This document shows positions 35,666-48,452 of a stretch of 64,000 bases of DNA, in pieces. The DNA is from Ampullaceana balthica (Eukaryota; Mollusca; Gastropoda; Lymnaeidae), in assembly GCA_944989445.1 (NCBI GenBank), contig CALYLW010000314.1:277124-341123 (forward strand), in the 5' to 3' direction. The notes under the pieces are model-generated. The model saw only the letters and a program-made list of their open reading frames with translations. It had not been told where the DNA came from and made no database searches. Numbering within the stretch: the stretch's first letter is position 1; every line of letters begins with the position of its first letter. The translations under genes and the position numbers were made by a program.

Positions 35666-37222
35666 CTCGTTAAAACCCGTAATTCACTAACGAAACATTT
35701 TTTTTTATAGTTCTGGCTTTTCGTTGCGCCCTTCATTGTGCAGGCTGGGACGCAAGTAAAGAAACCCTGCTGTGAGTGCACGCCTCTGACAGGCAGGATA
35801 AACGTGCCCGTAGCTATTGTGTCGGCAATCGTGCGATATGGGTGGGTTCGCCTCTCTCAACAAGCATAAACAATGTCTGTGTGAAAATTTTTACACTAGA
35901 TAAAATTACGGGGTGATCTTTTAACAGCAGAGCACCGCTTGGGGAATCGGCAGGGTACGTTGGAGACTCACGTTTATAACAGTAACTATAACTGATCAAG
36001 TTCTACTTTGATTCATCAACACATATGCGTGCACTCAAGGCTGACGTCCATTTCAAGTTGAGTCAAGAAGCACTTAGTTGTTGGTTGAAATGTTGGACAG
36101 TGCGGAGCATCTCGTTAACATACCACGTCAAAGTTTGATTTTTCGAGCGCTGCACTAAGAACATTGGCAAACTCCTAAGGCGGCTTTCCACTTTGTCGAC
36201 AAAGATAGTGTGACGTATTTCATGATTACAAGGGACGTCGGTACCAATGGTAGAGCTTACTTATCAAGAAGGTTATCAAATAGAGAAATATCTGATTAAG
36301 AATAATAAGGACATCTATAAATTTGTTCTGTTTTTGTTTTGAGACTTTGAATTGGTCCCTGGCAATGCAGGACCAGATCAAAGTCCGAAAAGAAATTGAC
36401 CCCAAAGAATTAAAGCTCTTGGCCAGTTTCTATAGTAGCGGTCTGAAGTCTCAATCCTAGTCCTTCCAATTTTCCCACCATGTTTAGCCATCACCTGTTT
36501 TTATATTATAGTATAGCTGAAACGGAGATTTTCATCGATGAGCAGAGCTGTCGTCCCAACAGAAATCACTCTTTTAAATCTTTGTAATACATGGAGATTC
36601 GGGAGATATGATTCTTAAGAGATAACGTAACGCCTTCACTCCCCTCTGATCAAAGACAGCGTTTCTTTTTTAGCTGCAGAGAAATTGACCTTTGTGTTTC
36701 TCTGCCGTGTTCCCCATTGCGGTTTCTTACTTTTAGTTTAAGATTACAGACAAGAATTCCATGTAGATGCCCCTCACAATGGGTCATCGTCCTTGTCTGA
36801 CGGTGAGTCAACACTTGAAGTTGAGGTGCTCACCTACACACCACACTTATCAGAGGCGTAGCTGCCAGTAGCGGGAGGGACATGGATGGTAACTTCCCCA
36901 CGCCCACAAATACTTATAGATGGTAGAAACTCCGGCTGGAAAACTCGAAAACAGAAAATTAGCGCACATTTCATGATTTGCCAACTTCCTGATAAAGTCT
37001 CTTAAGTAACTACTTTTTTTTTGCGTTGTCATTAGTATAAATATTATAATTATAGTTATTATTATTATTATTATTTGGTTTGCTTGACACCTTTTACACC
37101 TCCGCCAGGGCAATGACATTGACGTGCATCTGTCATGTCAATGTCATCTCAAACATTTTTAGGAGATATTTTATCGGCCGAGTGATATTTATACCTACAT
37201 CAAACTTAAATATCGCCGTAGC
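35666..37222. other. Unique non-coding stretch
   Basis: No gene recognised. A short (ATT)n run occurs at about 37055-37075. Confidence 0.45.
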
Positions 37223-38308
37223 TGTCAATGTCACAGCAGTGTGGTTCAGTCCTATCAATGCCACAACGGTGTATTTTAGTTCTGTCAATGTCACAGTTGT
37301 GTATTTCAGTCCTCTCTATGTCACAGATGTGTATTTCAGTCCTCTCTATGTCACAGCTGTGTATTTCAGTCCTGTCAATGTCACAGCTGTGTATTTCAGT
37401 CCTTTCAATGTCAAAGCTGTGTGGATCATTCCCGTCTATGTCACAGCTGTGTATTTCAGTCCTGTCAATGTCAAAGCTGTGTGGATCATTCCCGTCAATG
37501 TCACAGCTGTGTGGTTCAGTCCCGTCAATGTCACAGCTGTGTGGATCATTCCCGTCAATGTCACAGCTGTGTGGTTCAGTCCCGTCAATGTCACAGCTGT
37601 GTGGATCATTCCCGTCAATGTCACAGCTGTGTGGATCATTCCCGTCAATGTCACAGCTGTGTGGATCAGTCCCGGCAATGTCACAGCTGTGTGGATCATT
37701 CCCGTCAATGTCACAGCTGTGTGGATCATTCCCGTCAATGTCACAGCTGTGTGGATCATTCCCGTCTATGTCACAGCTGTGTATTTCAGTCATGTCAATG
37801 TCACAGCTGTGTGGATCATTCCCGTCTATGTTACAGCTGTGTGGTTCAGTCCTGTCAATGTCAGAGCTGTGTATTTCAGTCCTGTCAATGTCACAGCTGT
37901 GTGGATCATTCCCGTCTATGTCACAGCTGTGTGGTTCAGTCCTGTCAATGTCAGAGCTGTGTATTTCAGTCCTGTCAATGTCACAGCTGTGTATTTCAGT
38001 CCTGTCAATGTCACAGCTGTCTATTTCAGTCCTGTCAATGCCAAAGCTGTGTGGATCATTCCCGTCTATGTCACAGCTGTGTATTTCAGTCCTGTCAATG
38101 TCACAGCTGTGTGGATCATTCCCGTCTATGTCACAGCTGTGTGGTTCAGTCCTGTCAATGTCAGAGCTGTGTATTTCAGTCCTGTCAATGTCACAGCTGT
38201 GTATTTCAGTCCTGTCAATGTCACAGCTGTCTATTTCAGTCCTGTCAATGTCACAGCTGTCTATTTTAGTCCTGTCAATGCCAAAGCTGTGTGGTTCAGT
38301 CCCGTCTA
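37223..38308. repeat. Minisatellite, 30-bp unit, ~36 copies
   Basis: The core is TCAATGTCACAGCTGTGTGG (or GTAT), with two main tails, ATCATTCCCG and TTCAGTCCTG. Tail types come in blocks: GGATCATTCCC dominates at 37480-37770 and TTTCAGTCCT elsewhere. A block of about 240 bp at 37800-38040 recurs at 38100-38280. All forward phases are open over the array, giving spurious frames up to 409 codons. Confidence 0.96.
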
Positions 38309-38400
38309 AGGCGTCTGAGCCATTCTTTTACCGGGAATGTAACGCCCCCCGCCCTATGTTTTTTCTGACCCGGCTACAGAGTTACGCATCGGTGCGGGAT

Positions 38401-38634
38401 GAATGAATGCACTTGGCACATTTTGTCCGGGGGCATTCAGTGAGTGGGCCGAGACTAGATTGTACATTTTTTGTGGTTGAATGAATGCACTTGGCACATT
38501 TTGTCCGGGGGCATTCAGTGAGTGGGCCGAGACTAGATTGTACATTTTTTGTGGTTGAATGAATGCACTTGGCACATTTTGTCCGGGGGCATTCAGTGAG
38601 TGGGCCGAGACTAGATTGTACATTTTTTGTGGTT
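38401..38634. repeat. 78-bp tandem repeat, three copies
   Basis: Copies start at 38401, 38479 and 38557; each contains GAATGAATGCACTTGGCACA and GGGGGCATTCAGTGAGTGGG. The copies are identical as far as I can read. Confidence 0.95.
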
Positions 38635-39099
38635 GATTCTTTATATTTAGAAACATTTTCAGATAATACAGCTGATATGGTAATTTTATTTCCATGCCGG
38701 ATAGCGGCGTGGGCTACAAAGCGATTCCAGGTGATTGACTTGATGAGCCGACAAGAGGTGCGGGGTGGGGTGGGGGTGGAGGGGGGAGACGTCATGTATG
38801 GGTGTGCATTTACCTGCCTGCAGGGGCGTCAGCGTTGTGTGACAAAAAATTATAAAGAAACCAACAAAACAAGAACATTGATGTGTTGAAGTTAGTACTG
38901 GCTCAATCGAATGATAGATTTAGACTTTAGACCAAAGGCACAGAGGCTTAACTGGTATGGTGGAAACAAATGAATTCTCTACTGATGTGCATCGTACACG
39001 ATCAGCTCTGTTACACGTAGCCTACGTGATGCTCGCGGTACACTTTGTGTTTTTAGCAAGTGAGGTTCACCCTATACTCAAAATATGAAAATTATTACT

Positions 39100-39257
39100 T
39101 TTTTTTTACTATTATTATTATTATTACTATTATTATTATTATTATTATTTCTATTTGTTATTATTTTTATTTATTTATTTATTATTATTATTATAATTAT
39201 TACTATTTATTATTTGCAGTAGTATTATTGTTATTACTATTTATTATGATTATTATT
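39100..39257. repeat. ATT/TTA-rich microsatellite
   Basis: About 150 bp of imperfect ATT repeats. Confidence 0.9.
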
Positions 39258-39471
39258 ATTCGTCACTGAATTCTTCCAGAGAAGCGTAAAAAAGGGTATA
39301 ATAGATTTTTAAATGTATAATTAATTTTAAGCACTTTTAAATGGACGCCTTACGATGGGAAATATAATTAGAATTCGACAGGAGATAATATTCATATACA
39401 GTGTTATGGTTTAAGGGTAATGTTCGCTTGAATACACGTGACCTAAAGTCTCGTTTTGAAGTTTAAGCGTA

Positions 39472-40437
39472 AAGTGGAACCTCTCATAACGAGTTTAATT
39501 CGTTCCAGAGTCTTACTCATTAAGCGAAGCACTCGTTAAACGAAACTATTTCTCCCATACAAATCAATGTAAAATAATAATAATAAATAATAAATAATAA
39601 ATAATAATAATAAATAATAAATAATAAATAATAAATAATAAATAATAAATAATAAATAATAAATAATAAATAATAAATAATAAATAATAAATAATAAATA
39701 ATAAATAATAAATAATAAATAATAAATAATAAATAATAAATAATAAATAATAAATAATAAATAATAAATAATAAATAATAAATAATAAATAATAAATAAT
39801 AAATAATAAATAATAAATAATAAACAATAAATAATAAATAATAAATAATAATAATAAATAATAAATAATAAATAATAAATAATAATAATAATAATAAATA
39901 ATAAATAATAAATAATAATAATAATAATAAATAATAAATAATAAATAATAAATAATAAATAATAATAATAATAATAAATAATAAATAATAAATAATAATA
40001 ATAATAATAAATAATAAATAATAAATAATAAATAATAATAATAATAATAAATAATAAATAATAAATAATAAATACGATAATACATTCCATGCTGAAAAAA
40101 ACAACTCATTTTTCAAAAAAAATTATTAACATTTATTGAAATAAAATTACTTATGAATTGTTAAAGAAAGTAACAACTTGGAATACAATTTAGATTTGAA
40201 ACAAAGTCGTAAACAAAAATATGAATTTATGACCAATAATTATTCCTTTTTAACTAGAAAACTGTCTGAAGACATTTGTTTTTGCCGATGCTTCAAAATG
40301 TTTTGAAAATGTGTCGTAACCTTTTCTTAGACATTCTTCTTGTGTTTTTCTTTTTATTTCGAAGACACTTTAGCACAGGTTATTACACTATGTGAATTAC
40401 TCGTTATGAGAGGTGCTCGTAATGAGAGGTTTGACTG
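39472..40437. mobile_element. Tigger/pogo-like TIR element swollen by a 7-bp array
   Basis: The left end AAGTGGAACCTCTCATAACG and the right end CGTAATGAGAGGTTTGACTG are inverted repeats of the Tigger type, flanked by TA on both sides (39470-39471 and 40438-40439) as expected of the Tc1/mariner superfamily. An internal ACTCGTTAAACGAAAC and its counterpart ACTCGTTATGAGAGG strengthen the symmetry. No transposase frame is present. About half of the element is the array at 39572-40073. Confidence 0.8.
39572..40073. repeat. Microsatellite, 7-bp AATAATA unit with ATA expansions
   Basis: About 500 bp of AATAAAT-type 7-mers. In the last 230 bp they alternate with short (AAT)n blocks, a roughly 60-bp higher-order pattern. 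Confidence 0.96.
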
Positions 40438-40449
40438 TATTTAGCTCTG

Positions 40450-40885
40450 GAACTTGGTAATTTTATTAAAAAAACGTAAAAAACCAAGTTTTTCACTATA
40501 AATCCTTTATGTACGAGACGTAACTAAAAGAATGTTCATTATAATACGCAGCGCCAGACCATCCAGAAATACAAAATTGCAGTTGTGTCGTAAAACATGT
40601 TTAATATAATGCGCACCGATCAGGAATATGTTTATAAAAAGAGTTGTCAATAAAATACGCACCTTATTGCGCGACAGAAAGGTTGTTCAATATAATACGC
40701 ACCGCGACGCTCTATCTCAAAAAATAGCATGATACATAGGAATAAATAAAATAATCTAAAAAATCAATAATTTAATTACGGTACATGCGATCGATCTGAA
40801 ATTTTGATACATTGTTTTTATTATCGGTACGAAACTGCCTGCAAAATTTCAGCTCGCTAGCTTACGAGCAAGTGGGTTTTTTTTT
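40450..40885 (-). repeat. Dispersed repeat DR1, copy 4 (inverted)
   Basis: The reverse complement matches 35205-35665 along its whole length, including GAGCTGAAATTTTGCAGGCA, the GGTGCGTATTATATTGAACA sub-repeats and TTTTAGTTACGTCTCGTACA. It abuts the Tigger-like element. Confidence 0.8.
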
Positions 40886-41391
40886 GAAATTTGAAATAGA
40901 GGATGTGATAAGTCATTAACACCATATATGAAATCTTTCACTCTTATTACAGCAATTCACAATACTACCCCCATTCAACAACGGTGCGTTTTTGTGTTAT
41001 ACAGGGAAAGTACTGAACGCACCAGAAACAGAATTATGTAGAGCCTTGTAGCTTTGGATGTAACGAAACCAATTTTAAAAAGCTTCGCCTTAAATTTAAA
41101 TTGCTTACATTATCTCTACTCGATGAGGGTAAATGGGGAAAAAAATCTGTATACCTCTCAAATGCAACTGCATCTATTTTCATGTGGAATGCAAATAACA
41201 TATGTATAACAACGTTGAATAGAATATGCGAGATGGTGTTAAGATTTTGATTGACGTATGTTATTTATCAAGTATCTTATTAGAAAATGTGTTAAAGTGA
41301 TGTTTTCAATTTCGCGGTGTAAGGCTGATGTGTATTATTGTTACCGTGGAAGTGATATTGTAGGTTGTGGTATAGCCAGGTGTGTTACTGC
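40886..41391. other. Non-coding stretch
   Basis: AT-rich; no gene or transposon end recognised. Confidence 0.5.
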
Positions 41392-42328
41392 GGGGTTTGT
41401 TTTGGTGGGCAGTTTTATGGTAGGGTTTGTTTTAGTGGGCAGTTTTATTGCAATGTTTGTTTTAGTGGGCAGTTTTATTGTAGGGTTTGTTTTAGTGGGC
41501 AGTTTTATTGTAGGGTTTGTTTTAGTGGGCAGTTTTATTGTAGGGTTTGCTTTAGTGGGCAGTTTTATTGTAGGGTTTGTTTTAGTGGGCAGTTTTTTTT
41601 GTAGGGTTTGTTTTAGTGGGTAGTTTTATTGTAGGGTTTGCTTTAGTGGGCAGTTTTTATTGTAGGGTTTGTTTTAGTGGGTAGTTTTATTGTAGGGTTT
41701 GTTTTAGTGGGCAGTTTTATTGCAATGTTTGTTTTAGTGGGCAGGTTTATTGTAGGGTTTGTTTTAGCGGGCAGTTTTATTGCGATGTTTGTTTTAATGG
41801 GCAGTTTTATTGTAGGGTTTGATTTAGCGGGCAGTTTTATTGCAATGTTTGCTTTAGTGGGCAGTTTTATTGTAGGGTTTGTTTTAGTGGGCAGTTTTAT
41901 TGCAATGTTTGCTTTAGTGGGCAGTTTTATTGTAGGGTTTGTTTTAGTGGGCAGTTTTATGTAGGGTTTGTTTGAGTGGGCAGTTTTATTGCAATGTTTG
42001 TTTTAGTGCGGAGTTTTATTGCAATGTTTGTTTTAGTGGGGAGTTTTATTGCAATGTCTGTTTTAGTGGGGAGTTTTATTGCAATGTCTGTTTTCGTGGG
42101 GAGTTTTATTGCAATGTCTGTTTTCGTGGGGAGTTTTATTGCAATGTTTGTTTTAGTGGGGTGTTTTATTGCAATGTTTGTTTTAGTGGGGAGTTTTATT
42201 GCAATGTTTGTTTTAGCGGGCAGTTTTATTGCAATGTTTGTTTTAGTGGGGAGTTTTATTGCAATGTTTGTTTTAGTGGGCAGTTTTATTGCAATGTTTG
42301 TTAAAGTGGGCAGCGTTATTGCAGGGTT
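41392..42328. repeat. Minisatellite, 30-bp unit, ~31 copies
   Basis: The core is TTTGTTTTAGTGGGCAGTTT plus TATTG. Units with TAGGG dominate the left half, an alternating TAGGG/CAATG 60-bp dimer follows at about 41690-41960, and CAATG units fill the rest. A one-base shift near 41600 and another near 41960 change the phase of the open frames. Confidence 0.95.
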
Positions 42329-42661
42329 CGGCATGTTATAACTAGGTGTGATACACAGTGAATCCACGGCGCATCATGTTGCTACTATTACGCCGTAGCA
42401 CAATCTATAAAGGCCGGAGGTGCCGAGACGTGATCGATCAAGTAATAAAACAGAACGTGTTGGAGCTAGAGGGTAGATGAGAAGACAATGCCACCATCCA
42501 CGGATCAATGGTGCGAGTGCACCCAGTGGAGCGAGGTTCGCTGATTCCGTTTATGTAAATACGTGCTTTGAATTCTGGCCGTCGACATTAGGCAGGGCTT
42601 TTCTGGAAGTTTTACATTCAACAACGCAATCTTGGGGTAAACTATAATCTACCCACTCCAC

Positions 42662-43163
42662 ACACAGGCTAACACAAGGACACATCCACGGACACACAGG
42701 CCGACTCACAGACCCTCTCACAGGCACACACAAGGACACATCCACAGACAAACTCACAGACACACAGACCGACTCACAGACCATGTCACAGGCACACACA
42801 CAAGGACACATCCACAGACACACATACCGACTCACAGACACACACAAGGACACACCCACAGACACACTCACAGACACACAGACCGACTCACAGACCATCT
42901 CACAGGCACACACAAGGACACATCCACAGACACACTCACAGACACACTCACAGAAATACACACGCACTCACAGATGCATGCAATCACACAAGCAGTAACA
43001 CCCGCAATCACAGACACTCGACACTCGGACACACTCACACACGCACTCACAGACACATGCAATCACACACGCAATAACACCCGCAATCACAGACACACTG
43101 GGACACACTCACACACGCACTCACAGACATGTACGCACAGACACACACACACACGCATTGACA
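42662..43163. repeat. CA-rich compound minisatellite
   Basis: Repeats of CACAAGGACACATCCACAGA, CACACTCACAGACACACAGA and CCGACTCACAGACC form irregular blocks of about 55-75 bp to about 42950. A second family follows, with CATGCAATCACACACGCA and GACACACTCACACACGCACT. Confidence 0.88.
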
Positions 43164-43895
43164 TAAACACTCATCTTACTTAATGGAGAAAAATTAGGTG
43201 TTTTTATGTTTCTATGACATTGTCCTCGGTTGATCAGTTGAGAGAATATCATGATTTCTTTGTTTTATTACAAAATAATATCAAGAAAAGTCAGTCTATT
43301 TCGTTTACAGAACCTATTCGTCGGCAAGTTATTTTTATTTCATTTTGTAAGTCAACCAGATGAAATATTTAATGTATAGTTCACCATCAAACATTTCCAT
43401 TTATTGCAATTTTTTTAAACGCCCTGTTTAAATGAATGTTCGCGCCTAAATCGAAAAAGTATACACATTTAGTTGGAGGGCAGGGACGGGTACTTTGTTA
43501 AGCTATAGTCTGGTGACTTTGCAGATACAAAAAAAGGAGTGGGAATGAGGGGGTCGCTGCAAGCCGTAAAGGTGAAGGTCTAGGCCACACGTGTGGGGTG
43601 GTGTATCTGTGCACTGACAGTTCAAGGGGATGTGATCACCACCCTGTCGAGTCACAATGACTTGGACATTTTTGGTCTCATGATCCGTATCGCCCCCCCT
43701 CCCTCTCTATTTATATCTGTCCCTGGCTCCCGGAGCATTGTGCTAACCACACAATCCCTTGCTCGTTAGTGGTGGCTCAATGAAAATTGTGAACGCTACT
43801 TCACTGGCCCCATAGGCCGTCATGGTCTGAAAAGGGGTTATTACAGACCGTTTGTTATTTCTCTCAAACCCCATTTGGTCTCTCTCGTTCACTTC
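43164..43895. other. Non-coding stretch
   Basis: No gene recognised. Confidence 0.5.
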
Positions 43896-43912
43896 TCTCT
43901 CTTTCTCCCTCC

Positions 43913-43981
<69 letters not shown>
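43896..43981. repeat. CT microsatellite
   Basis: Nearly pure (CT)n with two CC interruptions. Confidence 0.95.
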
Positions 43982-43986
<5 letters not shown>

Positions 43987-44944
43987 TACACACACATCCA
44001 CTTCTTATCTTCCCTCATCAACTATTGTCTGACTCAATGAGCACGGGGCTGGTATGAACACGCCCTGACTCCAGCAACAATAATTGTTCCGATGAGCACC
44101 ACAAACGCGCGCTGTGATATACCTGCCCAATTGGAAGTCATCACATTTAGTAGGCACGTATTAGTTTTGTTTTAACCCATTCACATAGCAGGTAAGCAGT
44201 CTATTTGGTGTCGCCCACGGCCAGGCGTACGTTTCGGTCGCCCACTTACACGATTAATTTAAAAAATCTGCATTCGATCGAAAATGCCGACCATCAAAGC
44301 TTTGAGACAGAAGTGCAGAGGCGGAAAAACCTCCCCCCTACCTCCCCCCTACCTCCCCCCTCTTTTTTTAAACTTTCCTACGCACTGTTAAACGAAGCCC
44401 TTTTTGATAGAGCTATGTTACGTGTATATATTTATTTATTTATTATATAATTTATATTATATTTATATATCATATAAAATGTAGCATACATGCATCATAA
44501 TACTGTTCCGGTAAATGTCATTTATAAATGTAATTGTATATACATCATTACTGTGTTGATAAATTCACCAACGTCCTACTCGGGTGTTGATATCATGTAT
44601 CATCACCGTAGAGGTCTTGTCCTTTAATGGCGGAAATCTGTTAATAGAAATCTCCGGTGCATTCATTAGGACCAGTTTCATTTCATACGTGGGTATTCTT
44701 TGAGAAAATATCTCAACAGATATTGGTAAATTATATTTTGCTTTGAGTCACTCACTGGACTTACCCAAGACAGAAATTAGCACAAAATAAAAATGTTGCA
44801 ATCTTCATGTTCCTTATAAATTTAAGCTGATTAAAATTCTCATCAAAAACCTTGTTTCAAGATAGTAACATTGAGATATATTATCTGGGTTGAGAAAAGA
44901 CAAACCGAATAGATATATATATTCTCTTGAACCGTGTGAACAGG
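43982..44944. other. Non-coding stretch
   Basis: No gene recognised. CCTCCCCCCTA is repeated three times at about 44330-44360. Confidence 0.5.
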
Positions 44945-45100
44945 TGAACATTGACGCCGCGCAGAAGTTTAGAATCACCGCGCTGTAAATTGTGATACGC
45001 ATAATATAACATTTGTGTTAATGTGGGAAAATTTTGCAGAAAAAATTGGATGCTTTGCAACTTTGCACATGGACCAACGAACCTTAGAGGGAACATTGGT
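44945..45100 (-). mobile_element. Short TIR repeat family, copy 3 (inverted)
   Basis: The reverse complement reads CCAATGTTCCCTCTAAGG, CGTTGGTCCATGTGCAAAG and so on to GCGTCAATGTTCACC, so both inverted ends of the family are visible here. Confidence 0.7.
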
Positions 45101-45826
45101 GGACATATGTTCTATATGTAACCAAATTAACAATGATAAGCATAAATAAGGATGATTTGATCAAGAACATAAATAACCCTCCACAAAATGGTTGTTAGAT
45201 CTTTGACGGTCATATTTACAATCAATAGCCGTTCCCTAATCAAGAAACGAAGAAAAATAAGATAATCCTCTTACTGTGCCAAATTTTGAAGGTGGAAAAA
45301 ACTTGCATGTCTATTGAAAAACCCCGCTACAGGTCTATAAACACAGAAATGGAGAATCATAAATTGCTATTTACCATCAGAAAATTTAGCTGTTGTGTCA
45401 CGAGACTTACAGGATTTATTTTTTTTCGTTCATGAGACGAACTGTATTCATCGTAAAAACCGCTCTGTAAATACTGTAATCATCTCCCTTTATCCTGTTT
45501 TTTTTTCTTCCATCAGTAGGACTATTTGAATACAATATAAAACACTTTAACTATCAGACATACGTAGCATCGTTGATAACGGGGTAGAGATGGTAGCATT
45601 TAATCTCTCAACAGGACGCAGCTAATTTTAGATCTCATGCGTGACATCGATTGGTGGATATCGGGGACATGGTGTCCTGTGGGGGGTGGGGTGGGGGTGG
45701 GGGGTGGCGCGAGGATGAGTGGGATATGAGGAGTGTCTTTAATCACCTACAACGGAGACAAGAAGGGTTCGTCATCCATGGAGTTTCGTTAAGTGAAACA
45801 GTCGGGCTGTTGGTTCAAGTCTAAAA
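45101..45826. other. Non-coding stretch with a G-rich tract
   Basis: No gene recognised. A run GGGGGGTGGGGTGGGGGTGG continuing to GGGGGTGG (45681-45706) fits a G-quadruplex pattern. Confidence 0.55.
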
Positions 45827-46130
45827 TATGAGGTTGGTAGTCTATGAGGTTGGTAGTCTATGAGGTTGGTAGTCTATGAGGTTGGTAGTCTATGAGGTTG
45901 GTAGTCTATGAGGTTGGTAGTCTATGAGGTTGGTAGTCTATGAGGTTGGTAGTCTATGAGGTTGGTAGTCTATGAGGTTGGTAGTCTATGAGGTTGGTAG
46001 TCTATGAGGTTGGTAGTCTATGAGGTTGGTAGTCTATGAGGTTGGTAGTCTATGAGGTTGGTAGTCTATGAGGTTGGTAGTCTATGAGGTTGGTAGTCTA
46101 TGAGGTTGGTAGTCTATGAGGTTGGTAGTC
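45827..46130. repeat. Minisatellite, 16-bp unit, 19 perfect copies
   Basis: Unit TATGAGGTTGGTAGTC. No differences between copies were seen. Confidence 0.97.
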
Positions 46131-48320
46131 TACGTTTGGCTGGGCGTCGTGTCCAGGTGTTAGTACAAAGTCGAAATGATTTGATAGCGTTTAAGCCAAG
46201 TAAATAACTATTGGAACAAGGTGTGGTCACACTTGCTTATTTAAACATATAAATAAAGACGAGGCAATGAAACGTAAGTTTCTACTAAAATGTATCTGTT
46301 GTTTATTATTGTATTGTCAATCGTCTACCCAAGAAGCAAATTTCTCAGTTGTTTTTTTCCTTTTAAAATAATTTTTCAACATTTCTTTTGCCTCATTAAT
46401 TATTACACGGTTACACTTTTTTATTTGCAGTTCGCTGTTGGCGCGGAATCGTGACTTCTGCAAGATGTCAGAGAATGTAGGACACCAGATTATGGGATAC
46501 TATCCGTAGGTAGGAGTTGAAGAATGTTTGGGGTGATGTCTGCAATATTTCAGAAGTCAGGAAAAGGTTGTTGACCTCAATGCCATTTTTTTTTACGGAA
46601 CTCGGAGTCAGTGATTTTTCAACGGAAATTCCTGAGTCTGCATGGTTGTGCAAAGAGAAGAGGAATGTGAATACTCGATAGTTTGACAACAATATCTCGT
46701 ACCCACGTTACACACTTGTATAAGAATGTGAGACCATATTTGCTCCACATGCGGCCAATCTGACACACACTGTGCAGGACCGAGAACTTTCTCGAAGTTT
46801 TCCTTTTAAAATTTGTTGTTTTTTTTAATAAAAGAATTTAAAAAATTAAATTTCGCTGGCAAAAAATATATTAAAAAATAGAGTTATCAGTCTCTCCGTT
46901 TCCTTATAAGTAACAGGAGATGTGTTCGTATGTGAGAAGGGCCTTGTCCGAGAAAGGTTGAGGGGGGGGGACGCGTGAGAAGGCACGGGTACTGATTGCT
47001 TGTAATTTTCTGTTCTAATATAGGATGACCTTATTCAAGTAGCTTTTTGTTTGAATTGTCCTGTACATGTGTGAATGAAAGCTACCAACAACAAAAAATT
47101 GATCACATGAGAATGTGGTTAAGCTTGAACTAAATGTAAAATTGACTAAAATTTATTTATTGAAAAATATACAAAATTCTCAAAGTTAAGAAAATGAAAG
47201 TACACACAGCACTGAGGAAGTAATGAGGTAGGTCAAAACCACCAACAAAAAATTAACGTTTCGACCGAAACGTCTTGGAAATATTAACTTTTTAATACCG
47301 CAATACTCTCTGCCCTGTTAATGTATTTCCAAATGTTTCAACTCACTATTCTATCCATGGTTCAGTTAAAACATGGGCGTATCACCATAAACTCTTTCAA
47401 AATAAGGAGCGTAGTCTAGAACAGAAAATAAGGAGCGTAGACTCGAAAAATAATTTTTTTATGAAAGTTAAAAATATCAATTATGACTCAGCCAGAAATA
47501 TTTATAAATTTGTTGATTGTATGTAAAATGTCTCGCCCCACACTTTTAATAATTCGGTTCAATTAAAAAGCTCCCAGAAAACTTAACGTGCAAGGTGAGT
47601 TGGCCAGGAGATTATTTTTAAGTTTATACCCCAACCCTCGTCTTAGCATTGGCTCGTCTATCTGAAGGCTGCTCATCCCTGGCGATTGACCGTCTAGTAA
47701 CTCTAGTTCGATAGCTCTACAGTTGTAGGTTCGCCCGTTAGCGCTGCAGGATTAACCCTGGCTATTTAATGCTTGAGGAGAAAAAACGCTCTTTCCCCGA
47801 TTTTCAATTGCCTATTTGTACATCATATTCTTGAATTCGGAAGTTATTATTTTTTTCGTTGATAAAATGAAACATTGTCGATAAAACGAAACTATTTTCT
47901 GCCTCGATAGATATTTGTTATTTACTTAGGCTCTTTGAATTTCATAATCTTTGTTAGAAATTACCAAAAGCCTGTAGTCAATTAGTGAGTGTTGTTTTTT
48001 TTTGCCTAATCAGTTTTATATTTCCTTCAGAGTATTTTTTTTTCTTTCTTTTTTTAAAGTTAAGAAAAGTATGAAATTTACTTTTGAATGTACCCCGATA
48101 AGTCGCGCTAACATCGGACTGTGGCAATAGGAGGTCAAGTTATTCGACGTCCAACAAATCTGACAAGGCCAATAGCGGGGTCACGTTATTGTTGAGGTTC
48201 GTTCAAGTAGCGATATGGTTCTCTATCCGTTCAGAGCATGTAATGTACATGTTCGTATAATATCGTTGGTTTGCTTTATGGTCAAACAGTTTTTAGGTTC
48301 GTGTGCGTTGATATTTGTTG
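46131..48320. other. Mostly unique non-coding stretch
   Basis: No gene recognised. A palindromic ACGTTTCGACCGAAACGT lies at about 47263-47280. Confidence 0.45.
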
Positions 48321-48442
48321 TAAACCATTTTTTGTATACAAGATTTGGGTTCTCAGAAACAACGAACTCATGTTTTGTTTTAAACCATTTTTTGTATACA
48401 AGATTCGGGTTCTCAGAAACAACGAACTCATGTTTTGTTTTT
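48321..48442. repeat. 60-bp tandem repeat, 2 copies plus an interrupted third
   Basis: TAAACCATTTTTTGTATACA, then AGATT(T/C)GGGTTCTCAGAAAC and AACGAACTCATG, starts at 48321 and 48381. A third copy begins at 48442 and is split by the SINE; it continues at 48818-48862. Confidence 0.88.
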
Positions 48443-48452
48443 AAACCATTAT

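Noticed and set aside
37080..38406. A 409-codon frame with a 10-residue repeat (VNVTAVW type)
   Set aside because: The 30-bp unit is open in all forward phases and in some reverse ones, and the unique N-terminal part has no protein-like features. Best read as a minisatellite.
47210..47300. Second Penelope-like terminal ribozyme
   Set aside because: CTGAGGAAG and CCGAAACGTC occur near each other, but the core CTGATGA is absent and the stems do not form.
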